Assembly (NCBI GenBank): GCA_039000515.1
Contig: JBCFYV010003508.1
Span: forward strand, 46,647,265-46,711,264
From: Timema cristinae
Taxonomy: Eukaryota; Arthropoda; Insecta; Phasmatodea; Timematidae
DNA: 64,000 nt
Direction of reading: 5' to 3'
Position 1 is the stretch's first letter. Each line of letters starts with the position of its first letter. Below the pieces are notes generated by a model that made no database searches, was not told the DNA's origin, and was given only the letters and a program-made list of their open reading frames with translations. The translations under genes and the position numbers were made by a program. This document shows positions 33,398 to 45,139 of the stretch, one piece after another.

Positions 33398-36300
33398 TCT
33401 TCTCGCCCACTCTTCTCAGGACTTGTTCCTTTGTCCCCCTGTCTGTCCACCTGATCTTCTCACCAACTCTTCTTAGGACTTGTTCATTTGTCCCCCTGTC
33501 TGTCCACCTGATCTTCTCGCCCACTCTTCTCAGGACTTGTTCCTTTGTCCCCCTGTCTGTCCACCTGATCTTCTCACCAACTCTTCTCAGGACTTGTTCC
33601 TTTGTCCCCATGTCTGTCCACCTGATCTTCTCACCCACTCTTCTTAGGACTTGTTCATTTGTCCCCTGTCTGTCCACCTGATCTTCTCACCAACTCTTCT
33701 CAGGACTTGTTCCTTTGTCCCCATGTCTGTCCACCTGATCTTCTCGCCCACTCTTCTCAGGACTTGTTCCTTTGTCCCCATGTCTGTCCACCTGATCTTC
33801 TCACCAACTCTTCTTAGGACTTGTTCATTTGTCCCCTGTCTGTCCACCTGATCTTCTCGCCCACTCTTCTCAGGACTTGTTCCTTTGTCCCCCTGTCTGT
33901 CCACCTGATCTTCTCACCAACTCTTCTCAGGACTTGTTCCTTTGTCCCCATGTCTGTCCACCTGATCTTCTCACCCACTCTTCTTAGGACTTGTTCATTT
34001 GTCCCCCTGTCTGTCCACCTGATCTTCTCACCAACTCTTCTCAGGACTTGTTCCTTTGTCCCCCTGTCTGTCCACATGATCTTCTCTCACCCACTCTTCT
34101 CAGGACTTGTTCCTTTGTCCCCCTGTCTGTCCACCTGATCTTCTCACCAACTCTTCTTAGGACTTGTTCATTTGTCCCCCTGTCTGTCCACCTGATCTTC
34201 TCGCCCACTCTTCTCAGGACTTGTTCCTTTGTCCCCCTGTCTGTCCACCTGATCTTCTCACCAACTCTTCTCAGGACTTGTTCCTTTGTCCCCATGTCTG
34301 TCCACCTGATCTTCTCACCCACTCTTCTTAGGACTTGTTCATTTGTCCCCCTGTCTGTCCACCTGATCTTCTCACCAACTCTTCTCAGGACTTGTTCCTT
34401 TGTCCCCATGTCTGTCCACCTGATCTTCTCGCCCACTCTTCTCAGGACTTGTTCCTTTGTCCCCATGTCTGTCCACCTGATCTTCTCACCCACTCTTCTT
34501 AGGACTTGTTCATTTGTCCCCCTGTCTGTCCACCTGATCTTCTCACCCACTCTTCTTAGGACTTGTTCATTTGTCCCCTTGTCTGTCCTCCTGATCTTCT
34601 CACCCACTCTTCTTAGGACTTCACTTGTCACCCTGTCTGTCCACCTGATCTTCTCACCAACTCTTCTTAGGACTTGTCCATTTGTCCCCCTGTCTGTCCA
34701 CCTGATCTTCTCACCAACTCTTCTTAGGACTTGTTCACTTGTCCCCCTGTCTGTCCACCTGATCTTCTCACCAACTCTTCTCAGGACTTGTTCCTTTGTC
34801 CCCATGTCTGTCCACCTGATCTTCTCACCCACTCTTCTCAGGACTTATTCATTTGTCCCCCTGTCTGTCCACCTGATCTTCTCACCCACTCTTCTTAGGA
34901 CTTGTTCATTTGTCCCCCTGTCTGTCCACCTGATCTTCTCACCCACTCTTCTCAGGACTTATTCATTTGTCCCCCTGTCTGTCCACCTGATCTTCTCACC
35001 CACTCTTCTTAGGACTTGTTCATTTGTCCCCTTGTCTGTCCTCCTGATCTTCTCACCCACTCTTCTTAGGACTTCACTTGTCCCCCTGTCTGTCCACCTG
35101 ATCTTCTCACCCACTCTTCTCAGGACTTATTCATTTGTCCCCCTGTCTGTCCACCTGATCTTCTCACCCACTCTTCTCAGGACTTATTCATTTGTCCCCC
35201 TGTCTGTCCACCTGATCTTCTCACCCACTCTTCTCAGGACTTGTTCCTTTGTCCCCCTGTCTGTCCACCTGATCTTCTCACCCACTCTTCTTAGGACTTG
35301 TTCATTTGTCCCCTTGTCTGTCCTCCTGATCTTCTCACCCACTCTTCTTAGGACTTCACTTGTCACCCTGTCTGTCCACCTGATCTTCTCACCAACTCTT
35401 CTTAGGACTTGTCCATTTGTCCCCCTGTCTGTCCACCTGATCTTCTCACCAACTCTTCTTAGGACTTGTTCACTTGTCCCCCTGTCTGTCCACCTGATCT
35501 TCTCACCAACTCTTCTCAGGACTTGTTCCTTTGTCCCCATGTCTGTCCACCTGATCTTCTCACCCACTCTTCTTAGGACTTGTTCATTTGTCCCCTTGTC
35601 TGTCCTCCTGATCTTCTCACCCACTCTTCTTAGGACTTCACTTGTCACCCTGTCTGTCCACCTGATCTTCTCACCCACTCTTCTTAGACTTATTCATTTG
35701 TCCCCCTGTCTGTCCACCTGATCTTCTCACCCACTCTTCTGAGGACTTGTTCATTTGTCCCCCTGTCTGTCCACCTGATCTTCTCACCCACTCTTCTTAG
35801 AACATGTTCATTTGTCCCCCTGTCTGTCCTCCTGATCTTCTCACCAACTCTTCTTAGGACTTGTTCATTTGTCCCCCTGTCTGTCCACCTGATCTTCTCA
35901 CCCACTCTTCTTAGGACTTGTTCATTTGTCCCCCTGTCTGTCCTCCTGATCTTCTCACCAACTCTTCTTAGGACTTGTTCATTTGTCCCCCTGTCTGTCC
36001 ACCTGATCTTCTCACCAACTCTTCTTAGGACTTGTTCATTTGTCCCCCTGTCTGTCCACCTGATCTTCTCACCCACTCTTCTTAGAACATGTTCATTTGT
36101 CCCCCTGTCTGTCCTCCTGATCTTCTCACCAACTCTTCTTAGGACTTGTTCATTTGTCCCCCTGTCTGTCCACCTGATCTTCTCACCCACTCTTCTTAGG
36201 ACTTGTTCATTTGTCCCCCTGTCTGTCCACCTGATCTTCTCACCCACTCTTCTTAGGACTTGTTCATTTGTCCCCCTGTCTGTCCTCCTGATCTTCTCAC

Positions 36301-36866
36301 CAACTCTTCTTAGGACTTGTTCATTTGTCCCCTGTCTGTCCTCCTGATCTTCTCACCAACTCTTCTTAGGACTTGTTCATTTGTCCCCTGTCTGTCCACC
36401 TGATCTTCTCACCAACTCTTCTTAGGACTTGTTCATTTGTCCCCCTGTCTGTCCACCTGATCTTCTCACCAACTCTTCTTAGGACTTGTTCATTTGTCCC
36501 CCTGTCTGTCCACCTGATCTTCTCACCCACTCTTCTTAGAACATGTTCATTTGTCCCCCTGTCTGTCCCCTGATCTTCTCACCAACTCTTCTTAGGACTT
36601 GTTCATTTGTCCCCCTGTCTGTCCACCTGATCTTCTCACCCACTCTTCTTAGGACTTGTTCATTTGTCCCCCTGTCTGTCCACCTGATCTTCTCACCCAC
36701 TCTTCTTAGAACATGTTCATTTGTCCCCTGTCTGTCCTCCTGATCTTCTCACCAACTCTTCTTAGGACTTGTTCATTTGTCCCCCTGTCTGTCCACCTGA
36801 TCTTCTCACCCACTCTTCTTAGAACATGTTCATTTGTCCCCCTGTCTGTCCTCCTGATCTTCTCCA
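33398..36866 (-). repeat. 57-bp minisatellite amplified from a LINE coding segment, about 61 copies
   Basis: A 57-bp unit repeats head to tail for about 3.47 kb. The plus strand reads GATCTTCTCACCCACTCTTC, TTAGGACTTGTTCATTTGTC, CCCCTGTCTGTCCACCT. The minus strand encodes RRVGEKIRWTDRGTNEQVL (19 residues), which fits the LINE ORF2 segment just before EKRTILDV. Because 57 is 3 x 19, frames stay open through many units on both strands (for example plus 33991-35721, minus 34041-34832). Breaks come mostly from CCCC/CCCCC length changes and a 6-base deletion. Main variants are NEQ/KEQ, D-R/D-M and CCAACTC/CCCACTC. A short unit variant (minus TSEVLRR) appears four times, which marks larger duplications within the array. 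There is no evidence that it is translated. Confidence 0.95.
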
Positions 36867-36989
36867 ATCTTCTCCAGCTCACATTTCAAAGCTCTTCAAA
36901 TATTTCTTTTTTCAATATATTTATAAAAAGTATTTCTAACCGCAGATATATAGTACATTCCCCAAGGGGACCCTTTTTTTCTGCAACTT
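36867..36989. other. Right flank of the 57-bp array
   Basis: TTCTCCAATCTTCTCCAGCT looks like a decayed partial unit; beyond it no further LINE coding sequence is seen. The array is therefore abutted by unrelated DNA on this side. Confidence 0.5.
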
Positions 36990-37185
36990 GTCTCACTTAC
37001 CGTCACACCATTGGAGTAGGGTTGAGGAAGGTAGAGTTTAGAAGATGTACACCCGCATCTGCGTGGAGGGATAGGGAGAAACAACCTCTGGTGGAATTTT
37101 AATCCCGTCAATGACAATCCTGAAGCCTCTGGTCTTTTTAACCGCCGATATGGGTCGGATCGCGTTAAAATATAATTAGCGGCCT
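36990..37185 (-). repeat. Degenerate SINE-Leu-like copy
   Basis: GTACACCCGCATCTGCGTGG followed by AGGGATAGGGAGAAACAACC is the inverted family body. The head is barely recognisable near 37140. Confidence 0.5.
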
Positions 37186-37731
37186 CCACCCTGGAGTATA
37201 TGTAATCACCTCTCGAACATTGAGGGCCGTGTGTGTATTAGATGTGTCGGGAGTGAACCAAACACTTCATGTCATATAGGATTGGCGGACGCCCTAACGA
37301 GGACTTTATAAACGGCCCGGCCCCGGGTGTCCACGTGTCAGGAACAATTTGGCTCTGAGCAGCAGCCCGGTGTTAATAGACTGAGAAACAATCACTTGTT
37401 TTTATCTTGTAGCTCTCCAACTTCTTGTTTCCAGGTTGATCTGGTCCTGATGGGCGGATCTAACCATTTCAACTGCAACCGCTAAAAATAAACCGAGCGC
37501 AAACAAGAAATCTCCCCGCTCGCAAGCGCTGTGGCAGCCATTACGGAAATGTTCGTGTAGGCTGAACCAACTGAAGTAATCTAATTTAATTTACTACAGC
37601 CATAAAAAAAAACCTGCTAATTAAATAAGTAAATTCTACAAAACACTTAAATCTTTAATAGAGTTTACCAGAATGATAGAAAGATTGCAGTAGTAAGGTG
37701 CACAATTATTCTCGTTAGTATCTTTTTAAAC
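37186..37731. other. Unassigned DNA
   Basis: Moderately balanced base composition to 37560, then AT-rich. No recognised element or coding frame. Confidence 0.4.
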
Positions 37732-37734
37732 CCG

Positions 37735-37982
37735 TTTCGGTGGCCACGTGGTCTAAGGAGCTACACTCGCAGTAGACTAGACTGTCATTGACGGGGAGAT
37801 CAAGGTTCGAATCTTGGTCGAGTGTAGGGCCTACTGAGGGTGGTTTTTTCCCTCAAAATTGTTTTTCATTTTCCTTTCATACAAATACGGTACCCTTCCT
37901 ATAAATATAACCTTCCTAACCCTTAAAACCACTATTGTAATTAGATTATGAGCGTATAACCCGAACGGATATTATTTAATTT
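37735..37982 (+). repeat. SINE-Leu, full length
   Basis: TTTCGGTGGCCACGTGGTCT, B box AGGTTCGAATCTTGGTCG, body, and tail CCCGAACGGATATTATTTAA (mutated). Confidence 0.88.
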
Positions 37983-38786
37983 CGCACCAAATCACTAAAC
38001 CGAGAAGGGAAATATTTTATTTCTCTCCTGTTGGTAAAACACCTGCCAATCAACAACAGATTGTGTTGATGCTAGTATTAGAAAAGGGGGGTGGGGAGAC
38101 CAATGATAGACGTCATCAGTCGTTAAATGGACGTCCTGACGTGTACACTCCGATCAGCTTACCGAGGGGGGTGAGTAAGTTCGATAGCATAAAACTTTCA
38201 ATAGTTTTGGTAGAATGTTTTTACTTTTTTTGACAAACATTATGGATTCCTAATCAACTTTAAATACAAGGTAGGTAAATAGTTTTAAAATGGCGCTAAA
38301 CCAACTAATCACATTTGCTATTTGGTAGTGACTGGCCTCTCATACTGTAGAGCGAACGCAGCGCTTGTCCACGAGACGCGATGTTTTCTGTGTCGGGTAG
38401 TATGGGGCAATGCCTCGGGACTGTTTTTTATTTAGACCCTCACCCTCCCCTCGAGTAGTGTGCTGGTTACTTCTTTTTAAAGAATTTGAATATTTTAATA
38501 AAGGATCAAATGATTTGGTTCAAAATTAGTATTTGGAGACTATTTTACATGATGATAAAATAATGTTGGTGTTTTTTTAAAAATTAAATTAATTTAAGGG
38601 TGGTTTTCTTATGATTTTTTTTGTAAAATTTGAAATATTTCAAAAATCGCCTCTAATATTGAGCTCATAATGGGTATTTGAGAATAATTTTAATGATAAG
38701 TTAGATTATATTTATTATTTTTACAAATATGAATTATTTGTGGGTGGCTTACAAATAACTTATTTTTTGATTATTTTTTTTCAAAG
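37983..38786. other. Unassigned DNA, AT-rich in its second half
   Basis: No coding frame or repeat recognised. A G run lies near 38085-38098. Confidence 0.4.
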
Positions 38787-38787
38787 C

Positions 38788-39066
38788 TACAGTAACCCCA
38801 TGGCTGCTTTGGTGCTGGACTGACAGTTAACGGCTTTGAAAAGTTACCAGACCAAATTATGTATCCCTACGCCGAACCATATGATCTGCGAAAAAACATG
38901 TGTTTAGCAGCTGTCGCGTTTGAGAGTCAACATTTAGGTATATACCTAAATGTTGACTGTCAGAAGTGAGCTGTGAGCTGTCAGTCAGCACCAAGAGCAC
39001 GGTGCTACTGTATAACTAATGTTGGCTGTGGGCTGTCAGTCAGCCCAAAGAAGTCACGGGGCTACT
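38788..39066. mobile_element. MITE with central palindrome, copy 2
   Basis: Left end TACAGTAACCCCATGGCTGC and right end AAAGAAGTCACGGGGCTACT. The central palindrome TTTAGGTATATACCTAAA is near 38934-38951. It matches 21183-21552 but carries only about 1.5 of the 75-bp units, so the amplification in the other copy is separate. Confidence 0.78.
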
Positions 39067-40215
39067 TACTCTATATACACTAACTAATACACTATATTAA
39101 AAAAGTTAGTACGATTGTGTCGTACTATTTATTTTTATGTATAATCTTGTAATCTTGCATATAAATACGTAGATAAACCATTACTCTTACTGGGGGGGGG
39201 GGGGGTAAGGTTTTACAACAACCTAAGCAGAAACACAACGTTTCGGCGCTCTTGACCACGTCCTAGTCTGAGCCGCTCCTCCCCCTCCCTCCGTTGGAAA
39301 CTAGTCTGAAGCCCACTGTTTCTTCGGGATGCGTTTAGAAAGTTCGCGCGCTTTGTCTTGGGACGGAAAATTTGTTCCATTGTCCGTGAGATAAAAAGGT
39401 TTAATTAGCCGTTAGTGAGTAGCGTTTACTAGTTGGGTATTGTGTGTTTAATTGGAGTCGGGTGGAAGAAGGAGATGCAGGCAGGTGGGAACGGGTGCAC
39501 AGACATTACTCTCTCGATGTCTGAAAAGACTCGTGAAGACGCAGACCTTGTGAAAGCTGCCCATCCAACTTCTACCTTGCGCAACGACCATTTGAGAGCC
39601 TTGGGAAGCAAGCACCTTTAGGAAGTCTTTTTTTTGGTTAAATTGTTCGTCTGTACTTAGACTTGCTCAACATTTTACATAACAGGACGATATCTTTGAA
39701 TAATTAGTGTTTTATCTTCGTATCAGATACTCTTTGGTCTTCTCCTGCAGGGGGCGTCCTTAGGGCGGGGGGAAGGATACATCTTGCGTAAGGTTTCATC
39801 AATGTTTACTGTGAGACAAAATTTAAAAACTTATTCATTATAAAATATCACTCGCTTTGCTACCATTTCTTATGTATAAAAAATAACGATTAAAACATCT
39901 AATTTATCAAATCGTAAAAAAATTACGCAAAGTGGGAGGGGGTGCTACGATCTCTTACGTGGAGGTAGTGAAGGATCGAAAATAATTTTTAAAAAACCTT
40001 ACGTAATTTAAGAGGGTGGCCCCAAAAACTAAATTTGGGATATAAACTACCTTCATTATATCCGGCTGGGATCGAACACTCTACCCTTCGTATAAATGTG
40101 TCGGTTCTCTTCACAATATCACTGGTGTGGGTGTAGGCCGTGAACTAAATACACCCATGTCGTCAGATGATAAGAAACATGGGATTTATTGCGATGGTGC
40201 CATTTTTACCTGCTC
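39067..40215. other. Unassigned DNA with poly-G run
   Basis: G run at 39192-39205. Frames at 39429-39621 overlap on both strands without coding signature. Nothing recognised. Confidence 0.4.
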
Positions 40216-40219
40216 ATTA

Positions 40220-40310
40220 CCGTATGGACAGTCAGCAATGAATGGTGCTGAATATGGACAGTCAGCAATGAATGGGTGCTGAAGTATGGACAGTCAGCAA
40301 TGAATGTTCT
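40220..40310. repeat. Short tandem repeat, ~30-bp unit, 3 copies
   Basis: TATGGACAGTCAGCAATGAA occurs three times, followed each time by TGGTGCTGA or a variant. Confidence 0.85.
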
Positions 40311-40934
40311 CATTATTATATTTTATTATCTAATCATGGTCCACTAATTAATTATTTTAAGTTAAGCATTAATGAATGATATAGTGTAGTAAACAATGTT
40401 TTTTCAGACAAAAATATTAAAACTCTTAACTGATTTTTTTTTTTAATTTTTTACAAAAGTTTATTTTGTGCACTTAGATCGTTTGACATTCGCCTCATTG
40501 CTTACATCCCGTAGTTTTGACAGATGAGGATTCTCATTATTCACGTACGTTGGATACATCTCGCCAAGCGACGCTTCGGTTGGTCTAACAAACCACGACC
40601 GACATGCATGTAAAGCGCACATGCACTCCACTCACAGTTTCACATGTGCACACTTTGTCTTATAGCTAAACCTTATCTACGGTAGGAGAGGTGTTGACAA
40701 ACATTCACTCTGACTGACATATCATTCCACAAGCAGAAGCACCTTTTCAAACAGACGAGGAAAAAAACTCTTGAATCTATTTCTTCAGGTCTAGTTTTTG
40801 ATTAATTAAAAAAAATCTAATCCAAATCTTAAAATTTCAGACGTCTGCGTGTGGTAGAAATCACTTAATGCTAATGACAGACAAACTTTTTGTTTACACC
40901 AAGTCTTAACATTCGGGCTGTCCGCATATTTACA

Positions 40935-41100
40935 TTAATAAGCTAGGAACAAGGAGGTGGGATTTAGAGGAAATATACAAGCATTTGCGCAGAGAGAGAG
41001 TAAAAAGGCATTTAAGAAAAAAACTTTCTCAGTACATCCAACTAGAATTCAATCCCCGATCTTCCTGCCACAGTCCTGTCTTGTTAGAAATATGTTTTAG
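40935..41100 (-). repeat. SINE-Leu, diverged
   Basis: Inverted body (CAAGCATTTGCGCAGAGAGA, GAAAAAAACTTTCTCAGTAC), B-box trace AGAATTCAATCCCCGATC, and a decayed head. Confidence 0.7.
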
Positions 41101-42060
41101 ACTATGCAACTAGTTATTCCTGTTGATTAAATATTAAAATTAAATTCTACGAAGATATCCCTTTCTCCTTGTGATTCGATTATCCAGGATTTCATCCTTT
41201 TTAACTATGAGAAAGTTTGTCATCCTGAACAGTTTCTGTCTCAACACATTGGTAGTCAATTAGTGGTTTGGTCGGCACTGGACCCCGGATAAAGGACCCC
41301 GGTTGAACGGGTCAAGGTGAGGACATGTTGCGGAAATGTTGGCTCCATCCGCTTGAAATGACCGGCCAGGGTTCACCAGTCTGAGGAAATAAGGTAGTGT
41401 AAATAGCACCCCGTAACTTCTATAACAATTTTCATGTATTTATGTCTCAAGTCATGTTTGCAACTGTAACTTTTTAATGTGTAGTAACGATCCAATTTTC
41501 GTGGAAACGACATTTTACAAGAAGAAAAACTTTTTTTAAAATGTGGTTCAAAAAGGGATTAAGTTAAAGAGTAGTAGAGGAGGTTACATAATGGTGAGTT
41601 AGATAACCTGTACTCATCCCAAGACCTTGTTAGGATAATCAAGTCTCGTAGAATATGATGGACAGGATATCATACGTCAAGTCATGAGAATTGCAGCTGT
41701 CACATTTAATTTATTTCAATACCTACAGTCAGTCCAATTTTCATACAAAGGGCCTTTTAGAAAATACATACTTTTTATTTTTTTCGGCCAAAATTAGAAA
41801 CATTTAATATATTTTTTTAATAAATATAGTTGATATCTATCAAAAGGAACAACTGTTAATCGCATGAGTTTATGTATTCATACGTGATAGTAGTAGCTTT
41901 TGTGACAAGGTGATTGGGCTTACCTTGCCAAGTAGGAGGCTTACCTTACATTGTTACACTATGGTATAGCTTATAAGATAGGGCCATGGTGTAATCCGTC
42001 AAGGTAAGACCTCTCAGGGTAAAATGAGTGGACCTAAAAAAATAACACAGATAAAGAAAT
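41101..42060. other. Unassigned AT-rich DNA
   Basis: No element recognised. CTTACCTTGCCAAGTAGGAG and GTCAAGGTAAGACCTCTCAG near 41920-42015 may be a decayed inverted pair. Confidence 0.35.
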
Positions 42061-42065
42061 ATTTT

Positions 42066-42367
42066 TTTTATTCGAGGTATTTAACGTGCACTTTCTGATT
42101 CGACTGATTATATCAGAACACGAGAATTTCTATGAGCAAGAGCGAAAGGGCCTACCAATTCTGCCGGGAAAGGTATTTTACTCAACATTCCAGGGTTATT
42201 TTACAAGCCACATGTGCCATGGGACCGACGGCTTTACTTTCCCTCCGAAGGAAGTTGTGCTACGGATCTTTATCTCTCAAGAAAAATCCATCGACCCCGG
42301 CTAGGTTTGAACCCACAAACAACAGGTCCTGAGGCGAGCACTTTACCCCGAGACAGCCAAGGCCGAC
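42066..42367 (-). repeat. SINE-D, near full length
   Basis: Plus strand: TCGAGGTATTTAACGTGCAC (inverted end), ATTTCTATGAGCAAGAGCGA, CCTACCAATTCTGCCGGGAA, and GGTTTGAACCCACAAACAAC (inverted B box). Confidence 0.9.
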
Positions 42368-42501
42368 AATAATACAGCAAAATGTGATCATTGTTGACCT
42401 GATAAATAATGTTTGTATTTTCTAATAGTTTATTACACCGAAATCTCATTATAAATAATGTTACTTTGGAATGTAAAGTGTACACGCAATGAGAAGTAAT
42501 A

Positions 42502-42886
42502 CTGTAAAACGTCGATAGTTCGGACTAATTGGGGATCGACCCTGTCTCGACTATCGAAAATACACTACCTATACCAAAAATAACAAAATAAGTATTGACG
42601 GGATACTTAGGAAAACTCAGTGTTAAGGTCGAAACATTCTCACTTTATTTAAAAAAAAAAAAGAACTTACACACTGTTTTTTGTTGCTAGATATCACACA
42701 TTCTGAAGGAATATAAGAAGACAAAACTATAAAAAAAAGTCTCCAATTTTATTTTTGAACGAGGTTTGAGGTGCGTTTTTTGTCGGCCATGTCTCTGGTA
42801 TTGATACCACTGTGGTTGTTTTTGTATATAATATTTCTTCTTGGCGATCTAAATTTTGGTCGTCACGTATTATCGACCCTCTACTG
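42502..42886. mobile_element. Possible pogo/Tigger-like non-autonomous element
   Basis: CTGTAAAACGTCGATAGTTC on the left and the inverse of TATTATCGACCCTCTACTG on the right form imperfect inverted ends sharing CGATA. The minus strand near 42791 has a short frame starting MADKKRTSNLVQ, which might be the beginning of a decayed DNA-binding transposase domain. Both lines are weak. Confidence 0.35.
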
Positions 42887-42914
42887 CTCTTCTTGGTGTG
42901 TCTGCCCCCTTTTC

Positions 42915-43158
42915 TTGCTGAAGGTTGCCCACCCCTGACTGAAGGTCTCTCACCCCTGACTGAAGGTCTCTCACCCTGACTGAAGGTCTACCACCCTGAC
43001 TGAAGGTTCTACCACCCCTGACTGAAGGTTTCCCACCCCTGATTGAAGGTTTCCCACCCCTGACTGAAGGTCTACCACCCCTGATGAAGGTTTCCCACCC
43101 CTGATTGAAGGTTTCTCACCCCTGACTGAAGGTCTACCACCCCTGACTGAAGGTAGTC
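42915..43158. repeat. Minisatellite, ~21-22-bp unit, 12 copies
   Basis: The unit is CCCCTGACTGAAGGTCTACC or near variants (TTTCCC, TCTCTC). The minus strand happens to be open and reads Gly/Ser/Arg-rich repeats, with no sign of being a gene. Confidence 0.9.
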
Positions 43159-43724
43159 CAGCCCCAGGTGAACGCATATTGGATTGAATACTAATTAACT
43201 CTAGTAATTAACGTTATCTTTGAAACCAGTATTAGCTTCCTTTCCAAACCAATCAAACTCGAGTGTTTCTTTTAATTAGGATCTTTTTAATTAGCATTTA
43301 AATCTTATCTTTCGTCTTTGGCTTCATTCAACGCACTCCAGGTTTCAAAATACAGACGTTTGTTTTATTTACTCAAAAGAATAAAATCTCATTTAAATAG
43401 ATTAGTATATTTTATAAGAACAGCTCTTAAGTTGTAATTTTATATCTATTGTTTAAAGATGCTTTCACCGTTTTAAAGAAAATTCTAGAGAAAATAAAAA
43501 AAATGGAATAATAAGAAGTAGCCACAATCAGGGAAAATATGAAATACCTGGAAAAGTTAAAGAATTTAAAACTGTCAAGAAAATTTGGGGATTTTGTAAT
43601 CGATTGGAAAAAAATGGTAAACCTGGATATCCAAGCTAACATTAGTACATTCATTATTTATTGTATCCTTTTCATAGATTTTTTTTTTCATCTATGTCTA
43701 AGTTTATTTAATTTTAAAGGCATT

Positions 43725-43760
43725 TCTGCGTGTAACCCGAACGTTAGTAAGGCGCGGTGC

Positions 43761-43797
<37 letters not shown>

Positions 43798-43822
43798 TAA
43801 TAATAATAATAATAATAATGTA
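43725..43822 (+). repeat. SINE common-tail fragment with long (AAT)n
   Basis: GCGTGTAACCCGAACGTTAG and TAAGGCGCGGTGC are followed by about 20 AAT repeats with one slip. Confidence 0.9.
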
Positions 43823-44545
43823 AAGGCATTTAAAACATAATTATATTTAACAAATTGAATAATTAGATATTTTTCTAGACATCTTTACAAATCCCTAAAT
43901 AGGTTTTAGCCAAGGACATTTTGGTTTTTCTGTCAGACAATTTTATTTATGAGTTTTTGTGGCCACCCTGAGAACACAGCCCATTGCGTATAAATGATCA
44001 CCAATAGAACTAACACAATACATGGTACGGCGTGCCAAACAAACTTTCTCTCTGAGTGACATTTACTTAAAACTTTGAAGCGAAATAATACACACTGTTG
44101 CAGAAACACTCCATCAAAGAGCATACATGTAATAATATAATGTTACAGAAACATTGAGAAATGAGGAGTATCTCAGGCTACCAAAGAGCATTACAATAAA
44201 TTTCATATTTCTAAGTACTCCATAAAAATATAATAGTCTACATGTTTGCTCATAGTTCAGAAACTATTGGTTTTATTAAATATATTCCAAATTATTTTTT
44301 ATAATACTTTGAATTATTTTAAAAGTACTACAACTTTATAAAACAGGCATGGATGGGTTTGATGTTTAGTGTCGCGCTTCTGTCGGTTACTATGGATTAG
44401 AAAGTGCACGTATATCTGCCGGTAAATAGAATGTAAAACAAACCGGCAGTGATTCTAACCTCGCCCCCAAATCACGGTCAAGCAAAGCATACCAGTGTTG
44501 TGCCAACTTTCCCATTGTTTTTATTTGTTGAGATGGTTGCATCAT
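43823..44545. other. AT-rich DNA, no gene seen
   Basis: CATAGTTCAGAAACTATTGG near 44250 resembles CATAGCTCAGAAACTATTGA near 47423, so both may be pieces of one old repeat. Confidence 0.4.
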
Positions 44546-44549
44546 AAGG

Positions 44550-44697
44550 TACCCCCCCCCCCCCCTGTGAGGGATTTGGGAAACCGTGTTGGCAAAAAAC
44601 ATCAGAACACCGGACCGAGATTCGAACCATGATCTCCCCGTCATCAGTGGTCTAGTCTACTTCGAGAGTAGCGCCTTAGACCATGCGGCCACCGAAG
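44550..44697 (-). repeat. SINE-Leu, tail missing
   Basis: C run then inverted body, GAGATTCGAACCATGATC (B box) and head GCGCCTTAGACCATGCGGCC. Confidence 0.85.
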
Positions 44698-44891
44698 TGG
44701 GTTAATTCTGTTTTTAATGAGTCTAAATGAAGTTCTTGTTGTTTTTTCAAGTTCTCTGACGTCCTGTAGATAATTAGGAGGAGCTTTCCTCCAAGAGGTG
44801 TTCGAACAATGGACCCCGAGCTCCGCTCCATTTGTCGCCACGGTCACATGCCTTTAACATCCGTTGTGTCTCATCTCACTTCCGGCTGTCC

Positions 44892-45137
44892 CTTCGGTGG
44901 TCACGCGGTCTAAGGCGCTGCTCTCGAAGTAGACAAGACCGACGATGATGGGGAGATAGGGTTCGAATCTCGGTCGGGTGTACTGAGAGTGGTTTTTCCA
45001 AAATGTTTTTCTACTCTCCTTCCACGCAAAATGAGGTTACACTTCCTCTAAATATAACCTTTCTTATCATTAAAAACCATTAGCGTGGTATTAAATAAGC
45101 GTACAACCCGAACGGGTAGTAAGACGCGGTGCTCAAA
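44892..45137 (+). repeat. SINE-Leu, full length
   Basis: CTTCGGTGGTCACGCGGTCT, GGGTTCGAATCTCGGTCG (B box), body, and tail CCCGAACGGGTAGTAAGACG. Confidence 0.93.
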
Positions 45138-45139
45138 AA

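Noticed and set aside
33991..35721. 576-codon plus-strand open frame
   Set aside because: It is the antisense reading of the LINE-derived 57-bp array; length comes from the repeat being a multiple of three, not from coding selection.
42971..43177. Gly/Arg-rich repeat protein on the minus strand
   Set aside because: It is the reading of a 21-22-bp minisatellite with indels that change frame.
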